DNA of 64,000 nt, taken from contig NZ_QTNQ01000006.1 in the NCBI RefSeq assembly GCF_018424695.1, forward strand, positions 44,027 to 108,026, given 5' to 3'. Positions 36,008 to 44,607 of this stretch are shown here, one piece after another; the stretch's first letter is position 1; every line of letters starts with the position of its first letter. The DNA is from Vannielia litorea. Lineage in GTDB: Bacteria > Pseudomonadota > Alphaproteobacteria > Rhodobacterales > Rhodobacteraceae. The position numbers and the translations under genes were made by a program. Under the pieces are notes generated by a model. That model was not told where the DNA came from. It saw only the letters and a list, made by a program, of their open reading frames with translations, and made no database searches.

Positions 36008-36699
36008 CCGACTACCTGTTTGACGCCCCCGAGGTGCAGAGCCTCCCCGTGAAGGGCGAGACTGCGGAATACCCGATTCACCGGATCTTCTGCGTGGGCC
36101 GCAACTATGCCGCCCATGCCGAGGAGATGGGCTTCGAGGTGGACCGAGAGGCGCCCTTCTACTTTTCCAAGCAGCTCCACTCGGTGCTGGCGACGGGCGG
36201 CACCCTGCCCTACCCGCCGGGGACGGGGGACTTTCACTACGAGATGGAGCTTGTCGTGGCGCTGGGGGCTGAGGTGTTCAAGGGCACGCCCGAGCAGGGC
36301 GCGGCGGCGGTGTATGCTTATGGCTGCGGGCTGGATATGACCAGACGCGACCTTCAGATCGCATCGCGCAACAAGAAGCGGCCGTGGATGCTGGGCAAGG
36401 ATGTGGAAGGCTCCTGCGTGCTGTCGCCGATGACGAACGCGAGCGAGTTTGCTGTGGGTGAGCAGCGGATTCACCTGGAGGTGAATGGGGAGCAGAAGCA
36501 GGATTCGACCCTCGACCTGCTGATTCACAAGGTGCCCGAGATCATCGCCCATCTCTCCGGATTCTACCACCTGCGCCCGGGCGACATCATCCTGACCGGA
36601 ACGCCCGAGGGCGTTGGCCCCGTGGTGGCGGGTGACAAGATCACCGGCGGGATCGACGGGCTGGCGCCAATTGCGCTGAACATCGGGCCGGCGGAATGA
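36004..36699 (+). CDS. Fumarylacetoacetate hydrolase-family protein, probable fumarylpyruvate hydrolase
   Basis: This 231-residue protein has the FAH fold: [16 protein letters not shown] (residues 29-44), the metal-binding glutamates in [12 protein letters not shown], and [11 protein letters not shown] near the end. In the glutathione-dependent gentisate pathway this enzyme splits fumarylpyruvate into fumarate and pyruvate (NagK-type). It lies between the dioxygenase and the GST-like isomerase with 4-base overlaps on both sides. The exact substrate is inferred from those neighbours. Confidence 0.88.
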   Translation: MTDYLFDAPEVQSLPVKGETAEYPIHRIFCVGRNYAAHAEEMGFEVDREAPFYFSKQLHSVLATGGTLPYPPGTGDFHYEMELVVALGAEVFKGTPEQGAAAVYAYGCGLDMTRRDLQIASRNKKRPWMLGKDVEGSCVLSPMTNASEFAVGEQRIHLEVNGEQKQDSTLDLLIHKVPEIIAHLSGFYHLRPGDIILTGTPEGVGPVVAGDKITGGIDGLAPIALNIGPAE

Positions 36700-37340
36700 A
36701 ATTTCATGGCTATTTCCGCTCGTCCAGCAGCTACCGCTGCCGAATCGCCTGCAACCTGAAAGGGGTGGAGTACGACTTCGTGTCGGTTCACCTCACAAAG
36801 GACGGCGGGCAGCAGAAAGGAACGGCCTACAAGGCGCTGAACCCCCAGGGGCTGGTGCCGGCCTTCGAGCTGGAGGGCGGCGAAGTGCTGACCCAGAGCC
36901 CGGCCATCCTGGAATGGCTGGACGAAAGCTACCCCGAGCCGAAGCTGCTGCCGGATGATCCGATCGAGCGCGCCCATGTGCGGGCCTTTTGCGCTGTGAT
37001 CGCCTGCGAGATCCATCCGCTGCAAAACCTGCGGGTGTTGCAATACCTGCGCCGCGAGTATGGGCAGGATCAGGAGGGGGTGGAGGCCTGGTGCCAGCGC
37101 TGGATCGGCGAGGGGCTGGCGGCCTGCGAGGCGCTGTTGGCGAAACGTCCGGCGCAGAGGTTCTGTTTTGGCGACGCGCCGGGCATGGCCGACATCTACC
37201 TTGTGCCGCAGGTCTTTTCGGCTGCGCGCTTCAGCGTGGACACGGACGCCATGCCCAACATTCGGCGAATCGCCGAGGCCTGTGATGCGCTGCCAGCCTT
37301 TGCCGAGGCACACCCAAGCCGCCAGCCGGACGCAGAATAG
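36696..37340 (+). CDS. Glutathione-S-transferase-fold maleylpyruvate isomerase
   Basis: This 214-residue zeta-class GST has the N-terminal [19 protein letters not shown] segment (residues 6-24) with the conserved serine/arginine glutathione site, [14 protein letters not shown] and [12 protein letters not shown], then the C-terminal helical domain with a [21 protein letters not shown] segment. It isomerises maleylpyruvate to fumarylpyruvate with glutathione, linking the two upstream enzymes. Length is normal. It completes a three-gene gentisate operon. Confidence 0.92.
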   Translation: MKFHGYFRSSSSYRCRIACNLKGVEYDFVSVHLTKDGGQQKGTAYKALNPQGLVPAFELEGGEVLTQSPAILEWLDESYPEPKLLPDDPIERAHVRAFCAVIACEIHPLQNLRVLQYLRREYGQDQEGVEAWCQRWIGEGLAACEALLAKRPAQRFCFGDAPGMADIYLVPQVFSAARFSVDTDAMPNIRRIAEACDALPAFAEAHPSRQPDAE

Positions 37341-37380
37341 TCGCACCCCATCGAAACGGGCTTTACAGGGCCGTTGGTGA

Positions 37381-37403
37381 TATAGTTATGTTTCATAACG
37401 ATA
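37381..37403. promoter_or_regulatory. Inverted repeat with AGTTATG core, candidate MarR/CouR-type operator before the TRAP genes
   Basis: Arms TATAGTTATG (37381-37390) and CATAACGATA (37394-37403) match at 9 of 10 positions around a TTT centre. A TATAGT that could serve as a -10 lies inside it. Its 17-base core shares the pattern AGTTATGnnnYATAACK with the repeat at 39838-39854. Confidence 0.55.
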
Positions 37404-37495
37404 TGGAGGAGCGATTCCGGCGCGGCATGAAGTTTGCCTTTGGGGCAATTCAAAAAGTGAAAGTCATGCTGGATTTGCAAGCCAAGGCCGATTAA
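37388..37495 (+). CDS. Possible 35-residue leader ORF upstream of the TRAP genes
   Basis: A 35-codon frame beginning MFHNDMEERF starts within the operator and ends 63 bases before dctQ. It has no visible ribosome site before its first ATG, though GGAGGAG lies inside it. It is basic and helical at the end. It may be a leader peptide or chance; the evidence is weak. Confidence 0.2.
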   Translation: MFHNDMEERFRRGMKFAFGAIQKVKVMLDLQAKAD

Positions 37496-37558
37496 CCCGA
37501 GTGCGCCGCGTGCCGGAGGGAAACAAGGCCGGGCAGACCCTTGGGGAGGGGGAGCGCA

Positions 37559-38143
37559 GTGCTTAGATTCATGACAGCTCTTGCAAGAGGCATGGCGATG
37601 GCCGGTGGGGTGGTGCTTGTCGCCCTCATCATCCTGACCTGCGTCAGCGTCATTGGCCGCGAGCTCAACGGCCTCGCCCATGCCGACTTTCTGACGCGGC
37701 GTACCGAGGGCCTGCTCAACCTCGTGAACCGTTTGGGCATCGGCCCCGTGAACGGCGATTTCGAGATCGTGGAGGCGGGCATCGCCTTTGCGATCTTCGC
37801 TTTCCTGCCGATCTGCCAGCTCTTCTCGGCCCATGCGACGGTGGATGTGTTCACCTCCTTCCTGTCGAAGCGGACCAACGCCCTGATCATCACCTTCTGG
37901 GAAATCGTCTTCACGCTGATCGTGCTGCTCATCACATGGCGGCTCTACTTTGGCCTCGAAGACAAGATCGGCAATGGCGAGACCTCGCTGTTGCTGCAAT
38001 TCCCGATCTGGTGGGCCTATCTCGCCAGCTTCATCGCCGCGCTCGTGGCCTCGCTGGTGGCGGTTTACTGCGCCGTTGGCCGGGTGATGGAACTGAGCAC
38101 CGACCAACACTGGCTGCCCAAAGCAGAAGGAGCGGCACATTGA
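37559..38143 (+). CDS. TRAP transporter small permease (DctQ-like)
   Basis: This 194-residue protein has four membrane helices and begins with a GTG after GGAGGGGGAG. The DctQ pattern is seen in GGVVLVALIILTCVSVIGRELNG, the FEIVEAGIAFAIFAFLPICQLFSAHATVDVFT segment and a final IWWAYLASFIAALVASLVAVY helix. It partners the DctM permease. No DctP binding protein gene is adjacent. An aromatic or other organic acid is a likely substrate because of the degradation operon downstream; the specificity is inference. Confidence 0.9.
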   Translation: MLRFMTALARGMAMAGGVVLVALIILTCVSVIGRELNGLAHADFLTRRTEGLLNLVNRLGIGPVNGDFEIVEAGIAFAIFAFLPICQLFSAHATVDVFTSFLSKRTNALIITFWEIVFTLIVLLITWRLYFGLEDKIGNGETSLLLQFPIWWAYLASFIAALVASLVAVYCAVGRVMELSTDQHWLPKAEGAAH

Positions 38144-39798
38144 CCGTGCTTGAGCTGGGATACCTCTCGTTCCCCATCCTCCTTGTCATGATCTTTCTGC
38201 GGGCGCCGATTGGCCTTGCCATGCTCGTGGTCGGCCTTGGCGGGCTCTACTACGCCACCGGTGGCACCACCGTCTTTCTCGCCAAGCTGAAGAGCGAGGT
38301 CTACACCACCTTCTCCAGCTACTCGCTGTCGATCATTCCGATGTTTCTGCTCATGGGTCAGTTCGCCACGCTCTCGGGCATGTCGACCGCGCTGTTCAAG
38401 GCCGCCGAAAGCTGGCTGGGCCACCGCAAGGGCGGCGTGGCCATGGCCTCGGTGGGGGCCTGCGCGGGCTTCGGATCGATCTGCGGCTCGTCGCTCGCGA
38501 CAGCGGCCACGATGAGCCGGGTCGCCCTGCCCGAGCTGCGCGCTTATGGCTACTCCGGCGGGTTCAGCACCGCGACGCTGGCAGCGGGCGGCACTTTGGG
38601 CATTCTCATTCCGCCCTCGGTGATCCTGGTGATCTACGCGATCCTGACCGAGCAGAACATCGCCAAGCTGTTCCTCGCGGCCTTCATCCCCGGCATCCTC
38701 GCGGCCATCGGCTACATGATCACCATCAGCATCTACGTGCGGATGTACCCCGACGCGGCGGGCACCCGTGAGCCGGTGCCCTACGGCGAGCGCATCCGCG
38801 CGCTGCTTGACGTGTGGCCGGTGCTGCTGGTCTTCGGCCTCGTGGTGGGCGGCATCTATCTTGGCTGGTTCACCCCCACCGAGGGCGCTGCCGTTGGCGC
38901 GGCGGGCACCGGGATCATCGCGTTGGTCAGCGGCCAGCTCGACTGGGCGCGCTTCAAGGAGAGCATCATTGCCACCGCACAGGCCACCGCGATGATCTTC
39001 TTCATCGTGCTGGGCGCGGGCTTCTACAACGCCTTCCTCGCGCTTTCCCAGGTGCCACAGGAGCTTTCGAACACCATCGTCGGCCTCGGCTGGAGCCCGT
39101 GGATGGTGCTCATCATCATCCTCGCCTTCTACCTCGTCTTCGGCTGCCTGATGGACAGCCTCAGCATGATCCTGCTGACGATCCCGATCTTCTTCCCGAT
39201 CATCTCCGAGCTCGACTTCGGCCTGATCTCGCTGCACGCCTTGCAGGAGGCCCGGTTCGAGGCCTGGTTCGCCGAGGCGCAGATGTGGTTTGAGGGGCTA
39301 CAGGCGGGCGCGATAGAGGGGATGCGCGAGAGCCGGTTTGACCGGGCGCTGGCGGGTGCAAACGAGCAAATGGCCGTACTGGGCCTCGGCTCCGTGGCCG
39401 ACGCGGCAAACCTCGCCCCGGCACAGATTGCGGCGATCTTCGGTGAGACCACACCCGAGGTGGTGCAGGCCGCCCGCGCGACGCTGGAGGCGGGTGGCTC
39501 GCTTGATGCCGATACCCTGCGCGACCTCGGCCTGCGCGGCGCGAATGAAGCGAATCTCGCGCGCGTCAGTCTCGAACACGTGGCGATCTGGTTTGGCATC
39601 CTCGTACTGATCGTGGTGGAGGTGGGCCTTATCACGCCGCCGGTGGGGATGAACCTGTTCATCATCAACGCGATGGACCGGACGACACCGATGGTGGAGA
39701 CCTACAAGGCTGTCATGTGGTTTGTAACCTCCGACATCCTGCGCGTGGCGATCCTCGTGGCCTTCCCGATCATCACCCTCTGCCTCATTCCGGTCTGA
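38140..39798 (+). CDS. TRAP transporter large permease (DctM-like) with a cytoplasmic/periplasmic insertion
   Basis: This 552-residue protein has the DctM core: MIFLRAPIGLAMLVVG, AGFGSICGSSLATAATMSRVALPE, GGTLGILIPPSVILVIYAILTEQ, GWFTPTEGAAVGA and LITPPVGMNLFIINAM. Common DctM proteins have about 430 residues. Here about 115 extra residues (approximately 362-477), helical and Ala/Glu-rich, are inserted between the LLTIPIFFPIISEL and AIWFGILVLIVVEVG segments. The start is a TTG that overlaps the dctQ stop as TTGA, with AGAAGGAG upstream. The reading frame is intact throughout. Confidence 0.9.
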   Translation: MTVLELGYLSFPILLVMIFLRAPIGLAMLVVGLGGLYYATGGTTVFLAKLKSEVYTTFSSYSLSIIPMFLLMGQFATLSGMSTALFKAAESWLGHRKGGVAMASVGACAGFGSICGSSLATAATMSRVALPELRAYGYSGGFSTATLAAGGTLGILIPPSVILVIYAILTEQNIAKLFLAAFIPGILAAIGYMITISIYVRMYPDAAGTREPVPYGERIRALLDVWPVLLVFGLVVGGIYLGWFTPTEGAAVGAAGTGIIALVSGQLDWARFKESIIATAQATAMIFFIVLGAGFYNAFLALSQVPQELSNTIVGLGWSPWMVLIIILAFYLVFGCLMDSLSMILLTIPIFFPIISELDFGLISLHALQEARFEAWFAEAQMWFEGLQAGAIEGMRESRFDRALAGANEQMAVLGLGSVADAANLAPAQIAAIFGETTPEVVQAARATLEAGGSLDADTLRDLGLRGANEANLARVSLEHVAIWFGILVLIVVEVGLITPPVGMNLFIINAMDRTTPMVETYKAVMWFVTSDILRVAILVAFPIITLCLIPV

Positions 39799-39825
39799 GC
39801 AGGCCTGATCGGGGGCACGCCATGG

Positions 39826-39854
39826 TTGCGCGAATTTAGTTATGAGCTATAACT
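39826..39854 (+). promoter_or_regulatory. Promoter overlapped by AGTTATGAGCTATAACT repeat, candidate CouR-type operator
   Basis: A 17-base inverted repeat (39838-39854, arms AGTTAT and ATAACT) covers a TATAAC (39848-39853) that stands 16 bases after TTGCGC (39826-39831). This is a plausible repressed promoter 25 bases upstream of the SDR gene. The same core pattern occurs at 37384-37400. Confidence 0.6.
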
Positions 39855-39879
39855 GTTTTGAGAACGTCTGGGAGGACTC

Positions 39880-40647
39880 ATGGATATCAGCGGAACGGTC
39901 GCCCTCGTCACGGGGGGCGGAAGCGGGTTGGGCGAGGCCACGGTGCGGCATCTCGCGGGCCTCGGCGCGAAGGTTGCGGTGCTCGATTACAACGCCGAGG
40001 CGGCGGAGGCCGTGGCAGCGGATGTGGGCGGCGCGGCCTGCCCGGCGGATGTGAGCGACGAGGCGGCGGTGAAGGCAGCGGTGGAGAAGGCTGCGGCAGA
40101 CCTCGGCGAGGCGCCGCGTATCGCGGTCAACTGCGCGGGCCTCGGCCTTGCGGCGCGGATCGTGGGCCGTGAAGGCAAGCTTTCGACCGATCTTTTCGAG
40201 AAGGTGCTGAATGTGAACCTCTTTGGCACCTACTACGTGATGTCTCACGCCGCCCGGCTGATGCAGGAGCTCCCCGCAGTGAACGAGGACGGCGAACGCG
40301 GCGTGATCGTGAACACCGCCAGCGCCGCCTACCAGGACGGCCAGTTGGGCCAGGCAGCCTATGCGGCCTCCAAGGGCGGCGTGGCCTCGATGTGCCTGCC
40401 TGCGGCGCGCGAGTTCGCGAAAACCGGCATCCGGGTCAACGCCATCGCGCCGGGCCTCTTCAACACCCCGATGATGGAAAGCCTGCCGGAAGAGACAACG
40501 GCGGCCATCGTCGCCAATGTGCCCTACCCCCACCGCCTCGGGCACCCGAGGGAATATGCGCTGCTGGTGCAGCACATGGTGGAAAACCCCTACCTGAACG
40601 GCGAGGTCATCCGGTTGGATGGCGCCACCCGCCTGCCGCCGCGCTAA
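39880..40647 (+). CDS. SDR-family 3-hydroxyacyl-CoA dehydrogenase-like protein
   Basis: This 255-residue SDR has TGGGSGLGEATVRHLAGLG (residues 10-28), the NCAGLG strand, and the catalytic tyrosine/lysine in YAASKGGVASM. Its DGERGVIVNTASAAYQDGQLGQAAYAASKGG wording is typical of type II 3-hydroxyacyl-CoA dehydrogenases (HSD10-like). In the context of a hydroxycinnamate operon it probably oxidises the 3-hydroxyacyl-CoA formed by the crotonase (CouN-like role). A strong GGGAGGAC precedes the start. It heads an operon of six genes. Confidence 0.85.
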   Translation: MDISGTVALVTGGGSGLGEATVRHLAGLGAKVAVLDYNAEAAEAVAADVGGAACPADVSDEAAVKAAVEKAAADLGEAPRIAVNCAGLGLAARIVGREGKLSTDLFEKVLNVNLFGTYYVMSHAARLMQELPAVNEDGERGVIVNTASAAYQDGQLGQAAYAASKGGVASMCLPAAREFAKTGIRVNAIAPGLFNTPMMESLPEETTAAIVANVPYPHRLGHPREYALLVQHMVENPYLNGEVIRLDGATRLPPR

Positions 40648-40656
40648 GGAAACGCC

Positions 40657-41424
40657 ATGAGTGACATGCTGAATATCGAGCTGCGGGATGATGGCATCGC
40701 CGTGCTCACCATGAACCGCCCCGGCAAACGAAACGCGATGTGCGACGAGCTGCTGGAGGCCATCGACGGCTTCTTCCGGGCCGTTCCGGAGGGCGTGCGC
40801 GTGGTGGTGCTGACGGGCGTGGAGGGGCACTATTGCTCGGGCCTCGACCTGAGCGAGCACAAGGCGCGGGATGCAGAGGGCACCATGCGCCACTCGCGCG
40901 GCTGGCACGCGGTGATGGACCGCATCCAGTTTGGCGGCGTTCCGGTGATCTCGGCCATGTTCGGCGCAGTGATCGGCGGCGGGCTGGAGCTGGCAAGCTC
41001 GACCCACGTGCGCATCGCCGAGCCCTCGACGATTTTCCAGTTGCCCGAGGGGCGGCGCGGGATTTTCGTGGGCGGTGGCGCGACGGTGCGGGTGGGCCGA
41101 ATTCTGGGCGCCGACCGGATGATCGAGATGATGCTTACGGGCCGAAAGTATGGCCATGAGGAGGGCAAGGCGCTGGGCCTCGCGCATTATGCGGTGGGCG
41201 AGGGCGAGGCGCTGGATCTTGCGATGGAACTGGCGGCAAAGATCGCCTCCAACGCGCCGCTCTCCAACTACATCATGGTGCAGGCGATCGCCCGGATCGA
41301 AGACATGGCCAAGGCCGACGGCCTCTTTACAGAAAGTCTCTGTGCCGCCCTGACACAAACTTCACCCGACGCGCTGGAGGGGCTTGCCGCCTTCCTCGAA
41401 AAGCGCGCACCGAAGTTCAGCTGA
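40657..41424 (+). CDS. Enoyl-CoA hydratase/isomerase (crotonase) family protein
   Basis: This 255-residue crotonase has NRPGKRNAMCDELLEAIDGFF, the oxyanion-hole segment GHYCSGLDLSEH (residues about 64-75) and the second hole in FGAVIGGGLELASSTHVRIA. It probably hydrates the cinnamoyl-CoA double bond (CouM-like); a hydratase/aldolase of the feruloyl-CoA type is the main alternative. Only parts of the family active site can be judged by eye. Its stop overlaps the MarR start. Confidence 0.82.
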   Translation: MSDMLNIELRDDGIAVLTMNRPGKRNAMCDELLEAIDGFFRAVPEGVRVVVLTGVEGHYCSGLDLSEHKARDAEGTMRHSRGWHAVMDRIQFGGVPVISAMFGAVIGGGLELASSTHVRIAEPSTIFQLPEGRRGIFVGGGATVRVGRILGADRMIEMMLTGRKYGHEEGKALGLAHYAVGEGEALDLAMELAAKIASNAPLSNYIMVQAIARIEDMAKADGLFTESLCAALTQTSPDALEGLAAFLEKRAPKFS

Positions 41425-41906
41425 TGGCCGCGCCGCGCCCCCGGCTGGTGCAGCCAGAGCCCAATGACGATGGGCTGCGCGGCCACGTCGGCTACAACAT
41501 GAAGCGGGCGTTTCACATGATCCAGATGGATGTGAACGCCACGCTTGCGCCCTTCGGCCTGCGGATGGTGACGTTCTCGGCACTGGTGGTGGTGATCGAG
41601 AACCCGGGCCTGCGCCAATCGCAACTGGCCGAACTGCTGGCCATCGAACGCCCCAACCTCGTTGTGATCCTCGACGAGTTGGAACAGACGGGCTTGCTCA
41701 CCCGTGACCGCGCGCCCGACGACCGACGGGCCTATGCGCTGCATGTCACCGCCAAGGGCATGGCACTGGGCGAGGAGGCCCGGATCGCGGTGAACGACCA
41801 TGATGCCCGAATGACCGCAGGGCTGAGCGACGCCGAGCTGGCCCAGCTGATCGGCGCGCTGCGGCGCATCGAACGCAATGGCAAGGAGGGGAGGAGCCCG
41901 ACATGA
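41424..41906 (+). CDS. MarR-family regulator inside the hydroxycinnamate-type operon
   Basis: This 160-residue protein has the MarR domain: FGLRMVTFSALVVVIENPGLRQSQLAELLAIERPNLVVILDELEQTGLLTR (winged helix), with the RAPDDRRAYALHVTAKG wing and a dimerisation helix. Its position between a crotonase and a CoA ligase gene resembles couR, which in other bacteria responds to p-coumaroyl-CoA. The repeats at 37381 and 39838 are its most likely targets, which would join transport and degradation in one regulon. Confidence 0.88.
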   Translation: MAAPRPRLVQPEPNDDGLRGHVGYNMKRAFHMIQMDVNATLAPFGLRMVTFSALVVVIENPGLRQSQLAELLAIERPNLVVILDELEQTGLLTRDRAPDDRRAYALHVTAKGMALGEEARIAVNDHDARMTAGLSDAELAQLIGALRRIERNGKEGRSPT

Positions 41907-43726
41907 CCTCAGACAGCCGCTACCGCGCGCATGATGTCGCGCGTGAAGATCGGGACGATGGCACCATTCTGCTGCGCTCCGGCTACGAGATGAGCCCTGC
42001 CGCCCGGGTCACGGGCGATTGGCTCCACCGCTGGGCCGAGGAGGCGCCCGACCGCGTGTTCATCGCCGAGCGTTCTGGCGCGGGCTGGCGCGAGCTGGCC
42101 TATGCGGAGGTGCTGCAACAGGTGCGCGCCATCGGTGCTGCGCTGATCGGGCGCGGCATGGGGCCGGATACGCCGATTCTGGTGATGTCGGGCAACGGGG
42201 TGGACCACGGGCTGCTGGCGCTGGCTGCGCAATACGTGGGTATCCCGCTGGTGCCGGTGGCCGAGCAGTACGCCCTTATCCACGGCGCCCACGGACGGCT
42301 GAAGCACGCGGTAGAGCTGGTGAAACCGCGGATGATCTACGCCGACGACGCGAACCGCTTTGCCGAGGCGCTGGCCCTGCCCGAGATCGCTGCGCTGGAC
42401 CGGCTCGTGTCGGCCCATGCAGGACCGGGAATGTTGCCCTTCGAAGACCTGCTGAAGGGCGACGCCGGCGTAGAGATCGACACTGTTCATGCGGAAGTCG
42501 GCCCCGACTCGGTGGCGAAATACCTGCTGACCAGTGGCTCCACCTCCAACCCGAAGGCCGTGATCACCACCCACGGGATGATGTGCGCAAATCAGGCCCA
42601 ATTGCTCGATGCGCTTCCCTTCCTCGGCACCAAGCCGCCGCGGATCGTGGATTGGCTCCCGTGGAACCACGTTTTTGGCGGGTCGCATAACTTCAACATG
42701 ATGTTGGCCAATGGCGGTTCGATCTACATTGACGACGGCAAGCCGACGCCTGCGCTGATTGACCGAACGCTGGAAAACCTTTCGATGAAAGCCGGGACGA
42801 TCTGGTTCAACGTGCCGGTGGGCTTCGGCATGGTTGTGGATGCGATGAAGAGCGACGAAGCCCTGCGCCGCTCGGTCTTCTCCGAGCTCGACATGATCTT
42901 CTATGCCGGCGCCTCCCTGCCACAGGATATCTGGTCGGCGATGGAAGAGATGGCGATGGAAGTGCGCGGATCGCTCCCGCTGATGACCTCCTCCTGGGGC
43001 CTGACCGAAACCGCCCCGGCGACGCTGCTCCAGCACGAGCCGACGGACCGCTCCGGCATCGTCGGCGTGCCGCTGACGGGCGTGACCGCCAAGCTCATTC
43101 CCGACGCCGACATGCGCTGCGAGGTGCGGGTGAAGGGGCCCAACATCATGCCGGGCTACTTCGAGGACGCGGAGAAGACCAAGGAGGCCTTTGACGATGA
43201 GGGTTTCTTCATCACCGGCGATGCGATGGTGTTTGTCGACCCGGACGACATCAGCAAGGGGATGAAGTTCGACGGGCGGATCTCGGAAGACTTCAAGCTG
43301 CAAACCGGCACTTGGGTGCGGGCGGCGGGCCTTCGGATGGAGGCGCTCAAGCTGATGGACGGGATCGCTGGCGATCTTGTGATCACAGGGGCCGACCGCA
43401 AGGAGATCGGCCTGCTGATCTTCCCAAACACAACCGCGCTGAAAAAAGCCGGATATGAGACGGAAGACGACAATGGTGCGCTGGTGGGCGACCACTTGAA
43501 GCGAGAAATCCGCCACCGTCTTGCCGAGCGTGCAGGCCAGACCTCGGGCTCCGCCTCCCGCATCACCCGCGCCCTCGTTCTCGCAGAGCCGCCCTCGATG
43601 GGCGATGGCGAGATGACGGCGAAGGGCAATCTCAACTTCCGCAAGGTGCTGACGCGCCGTGCCGGTTTGCTGGAACGGCTCTATGACGATGCCGATCCGG
43701 CTGTGATCACATTGAAGGACAGCTGA
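41903..43726 (+). CDS. Aryl-CoA ligase, feruloyl-CoA synthetase type
   Basis: This 607-residue AMP-forming ligase activates an acid as acyl-AMP and then CoA thioester. It has the phosphate-binding LLTSGSTSNPKAVITTH (around residues 208-224), the GLTETAPATLL motif and the FDGRISEDFKLQTGTWVRAA hinge segment seen in feruloyl-CoA synthetases, with a C-terminal NFRKVLTRRAG. The gene overlaps the MarR gene by ATGA. A hydroxycinnamate such as p-coumarate or ferulate is the likely substrate. The enzyme would start the side-chain shortening path. Confidence 0.88.
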   Translation: MTSDSRYRAHDVAREDRDDGTILLRSGYEMSPAARVTGDWLHRWAEEAPDRVFIAERSGAGWRELAYAEVLQQVRAIGAALIGRGMGPDTPILVMSGNGVDHGLLALAAQYVGIPLVPVAEQYALIHGAHGRLKHAVELVKPRMIYADDANRFAEALALPEIAALDRLVSAHAGPGMLPFEDLLKGDAGVEIDTVHAEVGPDSVAKYLLTSGSTSNPKAVITTHGMMCANQAQLLDALPFLGTKPPRIVDWLPWNHVFGGSHNFNMMLANGGSIYIDDGKPTPALIDRTLENLSMKAGTIWFNVPVGFGMVVDAMKSDEALRRSVFSELDMIFYAGASLPQDIWSAMEEMAMEVRGSLPLMTSSWGLTETAPATLLQHEPTDRSGIVGVPLTGVTAKLIPDADMRCEVRVKGPNIMPGYFEDAEKTKEAFDDEGFFITGDAMVFVDPDDISKGMKFDGRISEDFKLQTGTWVRAAGLRMEALKLMDGIAGDLVITGADRKEIGLLIFPNTTALKKAGYETEDDNGALVGDHLKREIRHRLAERAGQTSGSASRITRALVLAEPPSMGDGEMTAKGNLNFRKVLTRRAGLLERLYDDADPAVITLKDS

Positions 43727-43727
43727 C

Positions 43728-44600
43728 ATGGTCGATATTTCCAAGGTCCGCGCGATCGACATTCACACCCACGCTGAAGAGCCCTGCGGCTGCCACTCGG
43801 ACGATGGCTACGACGAGCTCCAGAGCACGATGGCGAAGTATTTCCGGGCGCCCTGGGAGCATCCGCCGACCATTCCTGAAACCGCCGCGCATTTCCGCGA
43901 ACAGAACATCGCGGCGGTGATCTTCCCGGTCGATGCCGAGCGCGAGACGGGCTATCGGCGTTACTCGAACGACGAGGTGGCCGAGCATGTGGCCGAGAAC
44001 AGCGATGTGCTGATCCAGTTTGCCTCGATCGACCCGTGGAAGGGCAAGATGGCCGCCCGCGAGGCGCGCCGGCTGATCCAGCAATACAAGGTGAAAGGCT
44101 TCAAGTTTCACCCAACCATGCAGGGCTTTTTTGCCAATGATCGCATGGCCTACCCGCTTTACGAGGTGATCCAGGAAGAAGGTTGCATCGCGCTTTTCCA
44201 CACCGGCCAGACGGGCGTTGGCAGCGGCATGCCGGGCGGCAACGGGATGCGGCTGAAGTATTCGAACCCGATGTACATGGATGATGTGGCGGTGGACTTC
44301 CCCGACATGAAGATCATCCTCGCGCACCCCTCCTTCCCCTGGCAGGAGGAAGCGCTGGCGGTGGCCCAGCACAAGCCCAACGTCTACATCGACCTTTCCG
44401 GCTGGTCGCCCAAGTACTTCCCCGAGATCCTCGTGCGCTACTGCAACTCGATCCTGAAGAAGAAGGTGCTTTTCGGGAGCGATTGGCCGATGATCACGCC
44501 CGAGCGCTGGTTGGCGGACTTCGAGAAGATCGCGATCAAGGACGAGCTGCGCGAAGACATCATCAAGGGCAACGCCGCGCGCCTTTTGGGGCTGGAATAG
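43728..44600 (+). CDS. Amidohydrolase-family protein, CouO-like beta-ketoacyl-CoA hydrolase candidate
   Basis: This 290-residue amidohydrolase_2 member has the metal-binding D11-I-H13-T-H15 motif, LAHPSFPW and the FGSDWPMI aspartate. Related enzymes such as ACMSD are decarboxylases, but a subgroup associated with hydroxycinnamate clusters hydrolyses 4-hydroxyphenyl-beta-ketoacyl-CoA (CouO of Rhodococcus). The gene lies one base after the ligase gene, which supports the latter role, but the activity is inference from context. Confidence 0.75.
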   Translation: MVDISKVRAIDIHTHAEEPCGCHSDDGYDELQSTMAKYFRAPWEHPPTIPETAAHFREQNIAAVIFPVDAERETGYRRYSNDEVAEHVAENSDVLIQFASIDPWKGKMAAREARRLIQQYKVKGFKFHPTMQGFFANDRMAYPLYEVIQEEGCIALFHTGQTGVGSGMPGGNGMRLKYSNPMYMDDVAVDFPDMKIILAHPSFPWQEEALAVAQHKPNVYIDLSGWSPKYFPEILVRYCNSILKKKVLFGSDWPMITPERWLADFEKIAIKDELREDIIKGNAARLLGLE

Positions 44601-44607
44601 TCTCGAT

